Source: Apostichopus japonicus (taxonomy: Eukaryota > Echinodermata > Holothuroidea > Aspidochirotida > Stichopodidae). Taken from it: 53,500 bases of DNA. The stretch spans positions 12,804,001 through 12,857,500 of the forward strand of contig NC_092569.1 of the NCBI RefSeq assembly GCF_037975245.1. The letters run 5' to 3'. The position numbers were made by a program, and so were the translations under genes. The number at the start of each line of letters is the position of its first letter. The stretch's first letter is position 1. A model generated the notes under the pieces. That model worked only from the letters and a program-made list of their open reading frames with translations. It was not told the DNA's origin and ran no database searches. This document shows, one piece after another, positions 34,401 to 48,700 of this stretch.

Positions 34401-34887
34401 TGCTCAATTTCACTGGAATATGTGATAGTCCTACCTGGTACATGAAAAGGACGTAGATGATTACGTGAAGAATGTCAATAATTAATAAGCTTTGTTACAG
34501 TTGATGCATAGCTGCCAACAAACTAGCCCCTTTTAACATTACAACGCACGACAGAGTAAATTTTAAAAATATCAAACACCAATGAAACTTTTTAACACCA
34601 TGTATTGACACAAACGTTTATCATTAAGTAAATTTTACATCAATATGATATACAAAAATAACTCAAAGAAGTATTTCGGCGATAAATATTGTTGTGTAAA
34701 AGTAAGTAATAGAAAGTGCATCTTTTTAGCTTGTACCATCATGAAGTTGCGGATTCTGAAATACTTAAGTTTCGTACGTGTCTCTGACTAATAATACAGC
34801 AGCACTGACATCAATTCACTTCTTTAAGTGGTTTTGTGCTTGATAGGATTACAACAGGTTGTTTTGTCCCACTGGAAGATAATATTC
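31411..34887. other. Intergenic with degenerate dispersed repeats
   Basis: No gene supported. Between about 32750 and 33850, diverged blocks containing a GCAACCACAT-like core recur at about 33130, 33278 and 33550, ending in a patch with ACAGACACGCTTACACGCAGACG (33783-33805). These look like an old repeat family. Confidence 0.5.
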
Positions 34888-35292
34888 CTACAAAAGCAAA
34901 ATTTGTATTTTTTTTTCAAACTGATAAGTTCTTAGAGACGACGGAGTGATCGATTTTCTTTCTTTTAAGTCCCAGATATGTTTTGAGAGCTCAGTTTCTT
35001 TTGATAACGTAAGTTGCAGAAATATTTGATGTGGTTGTTGTAGCTTGCCTTGAAGCTTCCACTGACCAGACCGATTTATACGGCTGTCTCTTGACCAGTA
35101 GTGACCTTTGCTTTGTACATTATATCGCTGACGAGATATTCCCCAGATAGGGGGCAGTCGCTCTTTTTCCTGCAATTGCAAGTTATTTCACTGGTCTCCT
35201 GATTTGCTTTCGATATAATCTTGTTATTGCGGGCTTTTATATTATGCCGCATATTCCTCATACAGCTATAGCCTATTTTGATGTTGTTCTTG
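34888..35292 (-). pseudogene. Penelope-like element, GIY-YIG endonuclease remnant
   Basis: Minus-strand translation gives NNIKIGYSCMRNM, then NNKI, then the Cys motif CNCRKKSDCPLSGEYL, then IMYKAKV, a stop where the YIG Tyr would be followed by IG, a GSFKASYNNH segment, and, after a frameshift, ELSKHIWDLK. This order is that of the linker and GIY-YIG endonuclease found in Penelope-like retroelements and related elements. Ser replaces the usual catalytic Arg before YNNH. A stop and a frameshift make it non-functional. No RT part is visible upstream. Confidence 0.75.
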
Positions 35293-35529
35293 TTATATAT
35301 ATTGTGTAATCGATCACTTCATCTCTTGGGAAACCCTAAAAGCAGTCTAATACATATAAGTGCAGCTCCAACTCTGTATGGAAAAAAAGTTCTTCATATT
35401 AAGAAGGAGAGCCGACAAAAGCTACAACTCAATCAACAAGCGTAGCGAATTTGTATCCAAATGTCGTCATGGCAATCGTTCAAAGAAACCACCTGACCAC
35501 CCACAAAGGAAATAGTCGTCCTTGCAAGA

Positions 35530-35675
35530 TCGATCGATCAATTGATCGATCGATCGATCCATCGATCGATCCATCGATCCATCGATCCATCGATCCATCG
35601 ATCCATCCATCCATCCATCCATCCATCCATCCACCCACCCACCCATCCACCCACCCATCATCCATCCATCCATAC
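35530..35675. repeat. Tetranucleotide microsatellite (GATC/CATC)
   Basis: Begins as GATCGATC units and grades into CCAT/CCAC units. Open frames over it are low complexity. Confidence 0.97.
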
Positions 35676-35689
35676 ACTTAATGACAGGG

Positions 35690-36466
35690 AAAAGGTTATA
35701 TGAGTATTTGTTAACAATATCAAAGTTGATGATTTCCACAAATTATTTAAAAAGGTAATAACTACTTCGAAACCATTTCAATTGAAACACGTTCAATTAA
35801 ATTACAGTGTAAACTCACATGATTAATAATAATATATGGTATCACAATGAAAGAGCAAACACAAATGCTACATTAGGACCACAACAAACACACATTACAT
35901 GTCAATTCAACAATAGATTTAACAAATTCCATGCAGGAGCCTATCTTACAATTGGCTAATGTTGATATGATGTCTTCCCAAATGTCGAATATGGGACAAA
36001 CTGTCGGAAAACTGTTGATTTGAACAGTGATATGGCAATACATAGTAACGAGATTTTGGACTCTAAACAGATTCTTGTAGTTTCGTTAGTTTGGAGAGTA
36101 CATTTTAATTTACGAAGTTTTAATTGTTTTTTTAATTTAAATAAAATAAAGTTCTCAATTAATTTAATTTGATTGGGAAATATGTTGTTGTTGTAATGTA
36201 AATAATGGACTAAAACAATGATACAAGATGACGTTACTCTACTGCATAAAATATGAGCCAATATGAATCTGCTGAAATTGCAATCAACATTACCTTCATA
36301 TGACGAAATATTAACGAGAACGAAGGATATTATTTCAGGCTGGATGTGGGTTTTCCGGCTTGTAAATATCTCTAGGAATACACTATAAGTCTTATTCATT
36401 TAATCTGTGGTGAAGCGTCTGCTTACTCCGTCTAAGGATACAGAAAATTGAAGGTATTTGCTACAT
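35690..36466. other. 3' flank of the fibrinogen-related gene
   Basis: AT-rich sequence just past the gene's stop on the minus strand; probably 3' UTR and flank. A 147-codon minus-strand open frame at 35956-36399 has no motif and I read it as chance. No clear polyadenylation signal was found. Confidence 0.45.
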
Positions 36467-36747
36467 TTAATCACGTACAGGTCGAATCTTCATCTCGGTG
36501 TATTTGATGTTATGGTCAGGTCCTGGTAGGTTGCTCCAACAGATAGAGGAATGGCCCCCACAACAAAACTTAGTGGAAGGAAGGACACTAGCGAAGTAGT
36601 TGCCATTGAGATTGGATCTACAGCACTTGCTGTGCCACCATGCGCCTTGTAAGACTACCGCACAGTGTCGAGTATCCTTATCATTATCTTGATCGTAAGT
36701 ACTAAAGAAACTGTTGAACTGATATTCCAAAGCATTTTTGTCGTCTG
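36467..36747 (-). CDS. Last exon: C-terminal half of fibrinogen domain
   Basis: Acceptor TTTTGTCTTAG, phase 1, stop TAA at 36467-36469. It encodes the calcium-site region (FSTYDQDND), the CAVVLQGAWW and SNLNG motifs, and the end TEMKIRP, all standard for the fibrinogen C-terminal domain. Beyond the two usual cysteines of this half there are extra ones: KCC before RSNLNG, CC in KFCCGG, and SIC before WSN. Confidence 0.95.
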
Positions 36748-39700
36748 CTAAGACAAAAGAGAAAAGATACATGATGCACTGACGTTTAAGCCGCATAACC
36801 CTTTTCCACCCTAGTGCGTATAATATAAAATATCACATATCATTAAGAAACTTTTAATCACAATCTCTTTCATATTAGAAATATTGATTTAAAATATATC
36901 ACACGATTAGAGTGTAATACTGAGGGGCACTCATTGTTAAATTTTGAACGGTAAAGTCATATTACTCCACACTAGCAATAAAGTTCAAAATCTTTCCCCT
37001 CTTTATATTGCTGGTACGGTAGAGTGATATCTATGACAGATCATGAAAAAAAAGGCCCCGTGCATTTATAGCATGATTACGAAAAAACTATACGTTCAAT
37101 ATTTTTCTAATACTTAATCATTCGTCAAAAACGTATACATATACGTATAACCCATATATTTCGTGTTTTTTCTACAAAACGTTTTGATATCCAAATGGAG
37201 AATATAAACTTAGAACAAGTAAATGGCACAACTATAGAGGGACAATAAATAAGTTCCAAGTATATGTAGAATAAGCCGTGACAATGGCTTTATTATAATT
37301 ATGTTATGATTAATTGAAAAAATTAGCATATTTTATGATTGTGCTTAATAATTTGTTCAGATAAAAAAATATTTATGAAGTTATTTACATTAATGGAGAT
37401 AGAAATTGGTAACCTAGATGGCAAAAGATGGAAACATCCCATTATTTATTTAACTCACAGAGGGTATTTCGTACTTCTGCTGTTCCGCCTTTACCCGTTT
37501 TATTTATTAAACTCACCTGTTCCAGCTGTCCCGCTGTAAGTTCCCACCGCGGACAGACGGTACATGTCATTTTCATCGTTGATACGGAACAAGTCATATT
37601 CAGCGAAGTATGGAGTCCCTTCCCTGTCGACCAGATCAATCCGGATTTGATAGTTATCTTGATTGGTGATGTAATACAGCTTGTCATTACCCATCCAAAA
37701 TTCATGAACGATCTGACCAAAGCCTTCTTTGTAGCTGGTCCAGTTACGGTAAAAATCAACAGAACCATTAACCCGACGTTGGAACACCTGAAATCAAAAT
37801 AAATTAAGGACTTCCTAAGATTTACAAAGTTATACAAAACTCAGAAGTCATGGGAATATTTATGAAGACTTACGTGACAGAACCAAAGGATGAACATAAA
37901 TAAGTCAGTTACCGAGTACTTGAAGAACATAATCGAATATAAGACAATCCATAATAAACAGAAAAAGAAGATTGACATTTTACGAGCTTATGCTATTTGA
38001 CTTCTAGTGGCAATCACATAAAGAAAACAAAATTACAAGAGAGTACCGATATTGTCACTATTCTGTTCCACTCAGGGGGTAGGAGCCGGAGGAAGGGGGG
38101 GGGGGGCACTGGGGCATTTTTATTTGTTATTATTCACGTGCACCATAATAGTGTTGATGTGTAAATGTGTAAAATAATTGTGTCATGCATGCAAACATAT
38201 AAGTCAACATTTTAAGTTCAGCTTATAATGTTTTATGTTAGTTGTTTTATAATATTCATTATCATACGGTTTTATATGTTTTCTAATTACATGTGTTTTG
38301 AGTAATGCAATACTAGTATACTTCTTCTTGAATTCGATCTTCTCTGGTTTGTGATATTTCTACTCCCTTGAAATCAATATAGCACATTCGACATGTACCT
38401 TCTTGTTATCCAACGTTATTGTCTGCAATTCATTTAAATACGTTTTTAACACCTTCCCCCATTGCCATATACAATCTATGTTCAACAAAATCAATAAGTT
38501 AAGAAGTAATCAATGTATCAATGTAACTTATATACGTGAAGTGCGTTTTCCCCCTGATAACATATGTATTGGTCCATAATGTCATCGTATACCGGACTAT
38601 AGGAAATATCAACTCATTTCTCAATTTTTTTTATGAATGTTGATTATGTGACACGGCAAAAGAGATTGTGTGTTCGACGAGTCGGTTGAACATTCAACGC
38701 AGCTTATTTTTGATGGATGAGATCGCGTTTTTTCTTCTCCCTGTCGTGGGCAACATATTTCTTAAGTAATGTAACATTTCACTTCGGTGTAAGGTAGCGT
38801 GTACTCTTTGAGGGAAAAGTAGAATTCTAAAATAAACGCTTGAAACGTTTGTCGTTTTTAACAATGTATCATTAAAGAGTACGGTAAGCCAGATCAGTTA
38901 GTTGGTTTAATTAATGGTGTAGATACCACTGTTGTTACAACCAGCATTGTATTTGTATTTGTAATAACTAATGCTTTAAGGTTAAAAATTTGAACGTAGC
39001 AATCACAGACAAACAAATAGAATGCAACGGAGGACAATCCGGATTTGTCACAATCTTTCAGACTGTATCTGTGTAATGCTAATTAAAATAAACTAATGAC
39101 GCAGGTAATTACTTAATATTAAACATCAGTAAATAGTTTATGTCATCTGTGATTCATTATTTGTGAATTATATACCAAAGGCCTACAGAAATCTAGATTC
39201 TATTATGACTTACCGTCCATCCACCTCCGTCAGCCATGTTGCAATACACTGGAAATGGTGATCCAGACCAGTTAGTTGGTTTAATGGTGTAGATACCACT
39301 TGCGTTAATACCAGCAGTATATACATCTTGGCAGTTAGTGAGCTGCAAACATGTTTTTCCATCACCATGGTAACCAGTCTTGCAGTAACATTGACGAACA
39401 TTGTTTTGTTCCTCACACAGTGCATTGGGGTTGCAACTGTATACGTCATCCCACGTGACATTGCCATTGATACAGTGAGCCCTTCTTGTACAATCAGGGT
39501 TGACATAAAATCCACCGGCCTGTGCAATAGCAACGTGGTTGTAAACAGTGATAGTAAATTACAACAATCAGTGGCGGAGATTTCTTGTCAGAAGTGGGGG
39601 GGGGGGGGGGTTGCAGGCCATTGATGAAATAAAAAGTCATAACTGCTGGCTCACTATCTAAGTGGAGCGCCACCATAAGTTGGCGCAAAGTGCACAAGAA

Positions 39701-42700
39701 TTTTTTGGCAAGTATTGCCTCCCAGATTGCAGTAAATGGCACTGCCCAGGCCTTGAAAGCTGCATTTAACCAGGGGCGTATGCAGGATTTTCTAACCCGA
39801 GGGGGCGCGAATTACTATCTAAGCGGAGCGCCACCATTGGTTGGCGCGCAGCGTTGAAGCAAATTTCTGGTTTTGGTACCCCCCAGATCACCGGAAATGG
39901 CACTTCTCGGGCTTGAAACTGACCAACCATATATACACTTTTGCCTGAGAATCAAGTATTTCCAAATACTTTTTTCTCATCTATAACCTTTTTGAAGATT
40001 GTTACCAGTCACACATCATGTTTGACTTCATCACGTATGCTGTGGATCATTGCTTTTGTAGGTGATTCTTCATCGCGGCCCACAATACCCGTCAGCCCCA
40101 CTGTTCAGAATTTGAAAATTCACAATTCTCGTGAATAAATTCACTTCAAAACATACCCATAATGTTGCACAAAATATCATCTATGGACAACCGATATAGA
40201 AAAACCTCCTTCAAACCCTAACAGACGGGTCAAAATTGCACGAGTATGATGAAGTATGATGAAGAATGTTGGTCGGGGAATTTTCGAAAATTCAGACGGC
40301 TACTAAAAAATTTCGCTGAAGGAAATAAATATATACCAGATATTTGCGAAACCGAATACTACACACATCGACAGTTTTGAGCATGGGCGCTGATCAGTCT
40401 TGGATAATGGTGGGACGCGTGTCTGTTCTCTGACACTATCTAAGCGGAGCGCGACCATGGGTTCGCGCGTAGCGTACGAAATTTTTTTGGCAAATATACC
40501 TCCCAGGTCGCCAGAATAACACTTTCCAGACCTAATGATGCTCCTAAACCTCCTTAAGTTTTAGATCTCATGGCTTAGAAATTTAGTTTGGAGAAATACA
40601 TGGGCGTCTGCAGAAAGAAAATCAGGGGACAAACAATCCAAGTAGACTTTTGCATATACAATGGGTCTAGGGGTCCTCTCCCAGAAAACAAATATAGACT
40701 GCCGCAAATGCGATTTCAGTCCTATATTTAACAACTGTGGATAAAATACAATAAAATGAGAACTGCTGCATGTCATTTGCACAATGCTGGATCAAACTGC
40801 GCCAAAGTTCAATACACTGATGTGTTACTATAATGAAAAGCAATTTTTTTCGTTTTTCATGTTGTATTCTCAACTTGTAAATAAACGGTCACCATGGATT
40901 ATATAGCCTATCGGCCGTATCCAACAACTTTTTCTGAATCGCATGCGCTCTACCAGTGCAACATATAGGATACAGTACAATTCATTTCAGTGCAGTTTTC
41001 TCGCGTGGGTGCAAAATATTCTGGAGTACCGTATGTTGTTTTATTAGCTGTCCTTGATACTCTCATCAGTTACAGCATAATAGTTCTATACACTAACCAT
41101 ATCACAGGTTTACATACAGGAACAAAGTCTCAAACCTAATTTACATTTGAGTTCAGGTGAGTTTTCACATGATTCAAGTGAAGTTTCCAAACAATCTACA
41201 GTCATCACATACTCCAAACTTTGCCAAAATAGTCCTAACTCCTAAGGTAGTCCCCTACAACACAACCATTGTAATTATCAATTCATGCCTAAAAACAATA
41301 AGAGTACATTTTTACCAAACGGTGCTGTGTAAAACGTAAGGCACGTGCGGCGAAATCAACCTCGCATTCATAGTGCCGAAGCGCGCTAGCCTAGCGACAG
41401 ATTTCGACACTCATATTGCTCACGTACATGTACTTAGAAACACCTCGTTGAAGTTGGCAAGTGTATACAGTTCCAAAGCTATTCAACAGCAACAAAACGT
41501 TATTTTGTGTATGTCTGTTGTGGGGTGAAGTTAGCGCTATGAGCTACAAGTTCCAATGCGCAAGGTGGGGGAATGGGGCTAGAAATAATGTGTGGGTCAA
41601 TTCTAACTCAGTTTTCGGTCGTTAATTGTTCATGTAGCCTACCAGGTAAAAGGTTGAAATGACTTTAACAATTTCAAATTTAATGATTTGATTTATTATG
41701 CCATTTGAAGCACATAACATAGGCTATAACAGAACATTACTGGCAAAAATTAGGGGGGTTGATTGTGTGGGCCAACCTCCCCTCTTCAAAAAGTGGGGGG
41801 TTAAACCCCCCCCCCAAACCCCCCTGTTTCTCCGCCACTGACAACAATAATAGGAATAACTATAACGATAATAATGATAATGATAACTGTAGTGACGAAG
41901 ATGACGACGACGATGACGATTAAAATGACGATGACGATGACCACGATTTTGATGATAATTTTTTTGCTGTCGGCATAAAGAATGGATAGCGGTATATCAA
42001 AATTAACATAGATTCAAGGGGGGAATAGATTCAAGGGCAGAATACCGTCATTTGTACTTGAATTTAAACATCTGAAAGTCATTTATTTTATATTAAGTGA
42101 CTTATCGATATCTGGCTGCAGAAGTAAAGAATTGGAAACTCACCGAAATGCTTGCATTCACACTTGTAATTTGACATGTGCAATTCTCAGGTGCCGCACA
42201 GACCATTTCATTGTCATCATTGTAGCATCGCAGCTGACCACGTAGGCAGACAGTCGGGGTTGATAAACGAGTTGTGTCGATTGACTGAGAGGAGCTTTCA
42301 ACTGGCGGTGAGGTGGTGCTCTGCGCTGTTGTTTCAACCGAGGACACCGTAGTGTCAGGCAAGGAGGAGAGTGTGTTAATCGGCGGTGAGGTGGTGCTCT
42401 GTGTGGTTGTTTCAACCGAGGACACCGCAGTGTCAGGCAAGGAGGAGAGTGTGCTAATCGGCGGTGAGGTTTTGCTCTGCGTGGTTGTTTCAACTGAGGA
42501 CACCGTAGTGTCAGGCAAGGAGTTGGTGCTCTGCTTGGTAGTATCATCTTAAATAGAGAACACAATTAAAAGGTGAATTTGTTATAGGTAAATAAAGAGG
42601 TTCCTTCTTTCTCTGTGTTTGCAACATGCGAAAATCTTGAGAAAACAGATGTAAATTCTGTTGGTATTTCACACCTTTCAATTAATCAGTTCCTCTTAAG

Positions 42701-45700
42701 TTTGTCTCTATTAATGAAAAAAAAATAGGATGTCTGGAGTATGAAACGAACATGGAACAGTAGAAATATCCATAAATTCCTGTTCCGCTCGATTACAAGT
42801 AAAGTAAAAACTAAAATACCTGACAGATATTTAACAATTACTATTTACAAAAATATCTTCTTAGCTGACTTCGCTTTTGGTCATTCCACATATTCAAACT
42901 GTTTAGCTTCGTCTTTATAGGACAAGCAGTGTTTTTCTATTCTTGTCAGCCTCTTAGCAAAGTCATGTGACTCTGCAGAGAAACAGTAAAAGCTGACAGA
43001 CAGTGAGGGTGTGAAGAAGGTGGTGCTCTTTCTGATGGTGTAAAGATGTATCACCTAAAGGCATCAGTAGTTTTCTCCTTGATGGACAGAGGATGGTTAC
43101 AGCGCTAGCTCCATCCTCATCGCACTAAATATTCATATATGATAGGGGGTTAAGCAGGAGAAACAGTCAAATACAACGAAGAAATGTGCAAATAACCATC
43201 TAATTATTGCAGATGACGAAGTCAGATTCTTGCTAGATTAAAGGGGTATGAGTAATCTTAAATCAGTGTTTAAATGGAAATGCGAAATAACGGGATCATG
43301 TCGATTTTGTCATTTCTGCGATACAGTCAGTACGCGCGATATTGAAGTATAACCTAACTTTAGCTCTTACGTTGTTAGGCTAGGTTAGGCCAGATCCTTT
43401 CCCTGATGTAGTAAATACGCTGTACTAGCTATGAGATAGTATAGGCTAGTATTTGTATAGTAAGTACTTTCGGACTAGTCCTAAGTCTAGACCTAAGTAA
43501 GTATATTCCTACTGTGCGTCATACTCAAAGCAAGACCTTCCCTAATTAACGACCGCCTCTAGTGACTACTTCTACCAAATGCGAGTAATTGTGGTGTACG
43601 GTAGCTTCTGAGGGCACACCTAATCAAAGCCACACATTTATGGTGATATTATGCATAGACCTTTGTGCTCTTGGGTCAGTACACTTTAGTCTTAGACCCT
43701 GTAGGCCTAGCCTGCCTTCGCTTTTAAAAGACTATAGGCCTGGGTTATACTACTAGTGGTCTACATGTTCGGGAAATGGCTATTAGTGATTGCCGACAGT
43801 GAAAGAAGAGATTAACCTCTGAGTGAAAAACTTACACATGCTAGGCTATAACCAGTTAAGCTATACTATTTAATTTAAAAAATGATAATTGTGTACTATT
43901 CATTTATAAAAGCCAAGAAACTTGTGTATGGATAATCTCAATCTAGACTAAACTTGAATGTAAATTAGGGGGGGGGGGTACTTGTTTGTCAAACTTCCAA
44001 AATGTTTGGCTGAAATTAATTAGGCTAAGCCTACCCATGCAATGATATAGGTATAGCCTAGGCCTAGTCACAAATACGTTTTATCCACGTGAGACATGTA
44101 AAATGAAACACCACATAACTAGGTCACAGCTTTGCACTCCTAATGTTATAAGCCTCACACTATAAAACAGAAATGAGTTTTATTACATCTCATGTTGTTC
44201 TTATTCTACAATTATACTCCCCAGAAGTAGGTTTTGAAGCACTGTCAGTGAGGCAGATTATATTTCCATATTAGGCACAGCAGATCATGAATTTGGTGTA
44301 AATCTCAATAAACTGAACTGCCATAGCAGGGACTCCTTATATCATTGATTTTCTGAACATTAAAAAAGGACACATTTACAGTAAGGCATATTATGTTTCC
44401 TTATATATCACAGCAGATCATGAAATTGGTGTAAATCTCAATAAACCGAACTGCCCATAACAGGATTCCTTGTGGTATTGATTTCTGAACATTCAAAAAG
44501 GAACACATATACAGTTTTCATGGGAGAGAATGTTTGTATGGATACAAACTGATAAGTATTTAAACATGGTACAACACTCAAATAAAGACCGTAAATGTAA
44601 TTGATTTCGTTTTACTTTGAAACTATTTCTAACAAAGGTGACCGGCTTCTGTTAGGTGCAGAAATAAATAACTCTTTCTGCTGTTATGTGTTATTTTGTT
44701 TGGCAGAAATGGAAGATTTGTCCCAAGAGGAGCTAACAGCCATGACAAAGTACAAGAAACACACAACCTTGAGATTCCATTAACGTACTTGCAAAGTACA
44801 TGAAAAATCTGTAGGCTGCAGTGGTATATTGTAGTTGAGCAATTACAACTCATACCATCAAGTCAAAAGTCCAACACAAAAATGAGTTGCAAGGTGATTG
44901 ATACCATGTATAAGTTATGCATGTAGAGGTCAATTGAGGTCACTGCGATCATTGCAATATACCATTATCTCATACTTCCATACACTTCCTCCTATTAAAG
45001 TGTTAAAAGATATCGATTTATCTTTGCACAAGATTGATCTCTTACCCGCCGCAAATTGTGGAAGCATAACTTGAAGCCACTGCGAAGTCATCAATTTTAT
45101 ATTAGATGAATTTCTTGTGATAGAGAAATTCAGTTAAATTAAAGTGCATCTATCTTAGAAATGTCAAAACAGAGAGGCCAAATCAGGACTGTACAACACA
45201 TAATTGTACACTATTCTAAGCATATCCTACATTCTGTATTGCAGATGGCAAGTCTCTGACTTCTAGTTTTATTTATCCATGGTATAAACAAAGAGTGTGA
45301 CCATGGCCTTCAGTAAAGTGTCAGTCCTTTTTAAAATTGTTGCCATAGAGCAGTGAGCTATCTTGGCTATCTTGGAAAAGGGGGGGGGGGGAGGTTGGGA
45401 GAAGATGTAAACTTTCAGTGAGTGTTATTTTACTGTATCAAATTTAAACAATTTCACAATTTTTTTGTTGCAGATGAACTTGGCATTTTCACTTGTCACT
45501 CTGCTGTTTGGGGGAATTTCAACATCGAAGGGTGCAAGGGTGCATCCTTGCAATCATTCATACATGTAAAACAAGTAATTTTTATTTGTTAGATTTATGT
45601 TTAATCTACATGGAATTGTGCTAGCTGATAGCCCACTGATTATTGGTAAAGTGGAACCAGCTTAGATCTGTAAGGAAATTAAGGAAATTGAACAATTTAT

Positions 45701-48700
45701 TTACTGAGGTATCAGCAAGAAGCAACAGGACTTTGCAAGGCATGGCAACAAATTTGTCTAAAGCGAAGAGAAAATTGCTTGCTTGATAGAGAGCTTTCAG
45801 TGCTCCTACCTTCATTTACCATAAAATGACAACAGAAACAATGTTGCACCAGTATCACAACCTTTGGTTTGACTATAGGCTAAGTGCTGTAAATAACACG
45901 ATTGACTCATTTTGCTCCAAGCGACGTGTAATGCACATTTACACATTTGACCTTCGCCTATTATGCAATTGGTATGTCAAGTTCACGAACACAGGCTGTG
46001 TGTACTTAAACCTCCATTTTCTTGTTTGTCGAAAAAGATCAGAGGAAACGACCGTGAAGAATCTTTAATCTTCAATTGGCTGCCAACACAGTCTGTTACT
46101 GCACTTGCTATAAAAGATAGGCTAATGCAATTTATTCCTTTTCTACAACTGAAACTGATAAAAAGTAATGTTTTCAAAAAGTTTGGCACAAACTAGTAGA
46201 CTGAAGAAAGCGATTAATCTTCTTTTTCATTCTAGTTCGTTAACACACCATTTAATACTTCAATTGCTTCATTCCTTTCCTAGATTGGTACAAACTGGAA
46301 GAGGTGAAAAATGAGAAATTGAGAAAGGCTACCAAGTAACACAGCTTTGCAGTAGTAGAAGGATGTCTTTGGCTTGGATGATGCATATCAAGAATGTGAT
46401 TGTAGCTGTTTTTATGAGAAAAAATTGATGTTTTGCATTTCAATTCATCTCTCTGTCCACAATTGATAATACATGTTGGTACAACTTTAATTAAACTTGC
46501 ATCGAGATGGCCTGTGATGAAGAGACATGTGGAAGTGCTCAGGAATTTTATGTCCTAGGTCATTTAGGGGTCAGTTTAGTTAATTGTTTTGAAACGCTTC
46601 TTCCTGAGTCCACGGACGGACATATGGATGAATGCAAAACGTGATCATAATTATGGTCATTCAGAATTTCAGAAAATTCATGTTCAAGGACAATCTTTCT
46701 TGTTATGATAATAAGCTTTAACTTACCACTTTCTATTGGAGTTAAAATGATTTGCACAAGTATGTGAGGTCCAAGGATGAGCTTATGACTAAAACATTAA
46801 TGGTATTGTTGGAAGCCTAATTATTGTCTTGCAGATGTTCGGTTTGCCTGTGCAAAGTGGCAAAGTATAATTGTAATTCAATTAAAAATATAAATTAATT
46901 ACCAATAAGTAAATAATTAGATTAAAAAATAAATTTGGTATTAGGTCATCGTAATCAACAACAATGTGAACATAGATCTTCCAAGACCTTCCTATCTAGT
47001 TTAATGGTAGTCAGTATAGGCCCCAAATTATAGCACGCTATAATGGCAAGAAGTTTTCAAAAAGTACCTTCCTGGAGGTCTTTACTCTCCAATTAGTCTC
47101 AGACATTGTTAAGGAACACACAAAATGACTGAATGGGAAAATTTCCTCAAAGGTTGTAATAAAAACAGTTTAAGAATTCTGACCAAAGGTGACCACATTT
47201 TAATATCTAGCATATTTGCGGCTAATACAGCATACCTTTAAAGAAAAGAAGCTACTGACACAGGGCTGAATTTTGTCGTAACAAAGGTTATTGGGAGAGA
47301 GTCTTTGATCAAGTTTCTCAAGAGAGGATTTCTTGTTCTACACTGAAAACTGTACAAGTGATTTTCAAGTTGTTTCCTTGTGCAAAAGTGCTGATCAAGG
47401 TCTTGGTATCCCTGTTACATTTCACAGTTGATGTCGAGCAATCAGAGCTTCAGCATGTGACGATGATTATACTGTAAATATGTCCTCAAAATGTTGATTT
47501 CAGTATTGTATTTCTTATATTAATTCATTGTATAAGTATTTGAGGAATGAATTAAACTAAATTGCGAAAGTTCACTTAGTACTCAAAATTCAAAAGTAAT
47601 GGAGATGCAAATAAAGTTAGCTATCAGTAGCATTGATGATGTTATTTTATAATTTATGTTTTGCTTTTTCTCAATTTGAATGCATTGCTACTTAAATGGA
47701 GAATAAGGTGGCATACCAAATAGTATTAACAAGGAAAGGGGTGATTTAACCAGGAATGAGGTGGAAAATCAGTTTAATATTAACCAGGATAATAGTGACA
47801 TCAACCAAGGAAATGTTGTTTAATTTAACCAGAAAGGAGTACAATATTCTGTGATATTAACCAGGATAGTATTAGCACCAACCAGGAAAAGTGTGGTAAA
47901 TTTGACCAGGAGAGGTGAAATATTTCATGACATTAACCAGGATAGTATTAGCATTAACCAGGAAAAGTGTGGTAAATTTGACCAGGAAAGAGGTGAAATA
48001 TTTCATGACATTAACCAGGATAGTATTAGCATCAACCAGGAAAAGTGTGGTAAATTTGACCAGGAGAGGTGAAATATTTCATGATATTAACCAGGATAGT
48101 ATTAGCACAAACCAGGAAATGTTGGTTAATTTGACCAGGAAAGAGGTGAAATATTTCATGACATTAACCAGGATAGTATTAGCACCAACTAGGACAAGTG
48201 TGGTAAATTGGACCAGGAAAGAGGTGAAATATTTCATGATATTAACCAGGATAGTATTAGCATCAACCAGGAAATTCATTTTTTGTGGGACCGTTCCACT
48301 AAATAAACGGGAAGGCGGGGCTGGGGGCAACTTATGAGCGTAAGAGTCCCGTCCGCCCAAAATTGACCAAAAGATACGTTTATTCTGAGTGATATTAGAA
48401 GGCGCTTAACCACGTGACAAAATATAAAATTCCTGGCATATTATAAAATATCCACATAAAAATGGTCACATTATGCTTATTGAATTCTAGTTTGACGTTT
48501 CAATGACTCTGTTAATAACGATATCCCATTATGTTTACCTGAAATGAACAGCGATTGTCCTAAATAGGATGTTAATTTGGTAACTCGTCAATTAAAAAAG
48601 GATAAAAAAATTACTACTTGTGGATCGGACAACATCCCTTGGTCCGTATTTACATGTTTCTCTTCTGAATGAGTCCCGATATAAACATCAAATTTCCATG

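Noticed and set aside
35956-36399. 147-codon minus-strand open frame just past the fibrinogen-related stop
   Set aside because: No motif, no domain, AT-rich composition typical of a 3' flank; long enough to notice but not to support a gene.
42158-42565. Alternative frame over the stalk exon rich in Arg/Pro/Cys
   Set aside because: Shadow of the Ser/Thr frame; only the Ser/Thr frame matches the phase of the next exon.
47851-48337. 140-codon frame encoding a regular TRIVLAPTRKSVVNL-type repeat
   Set aside because: It is produced by the 77-bp minisatellite; sub-repeat length and indels, not coding, explain the pattern.
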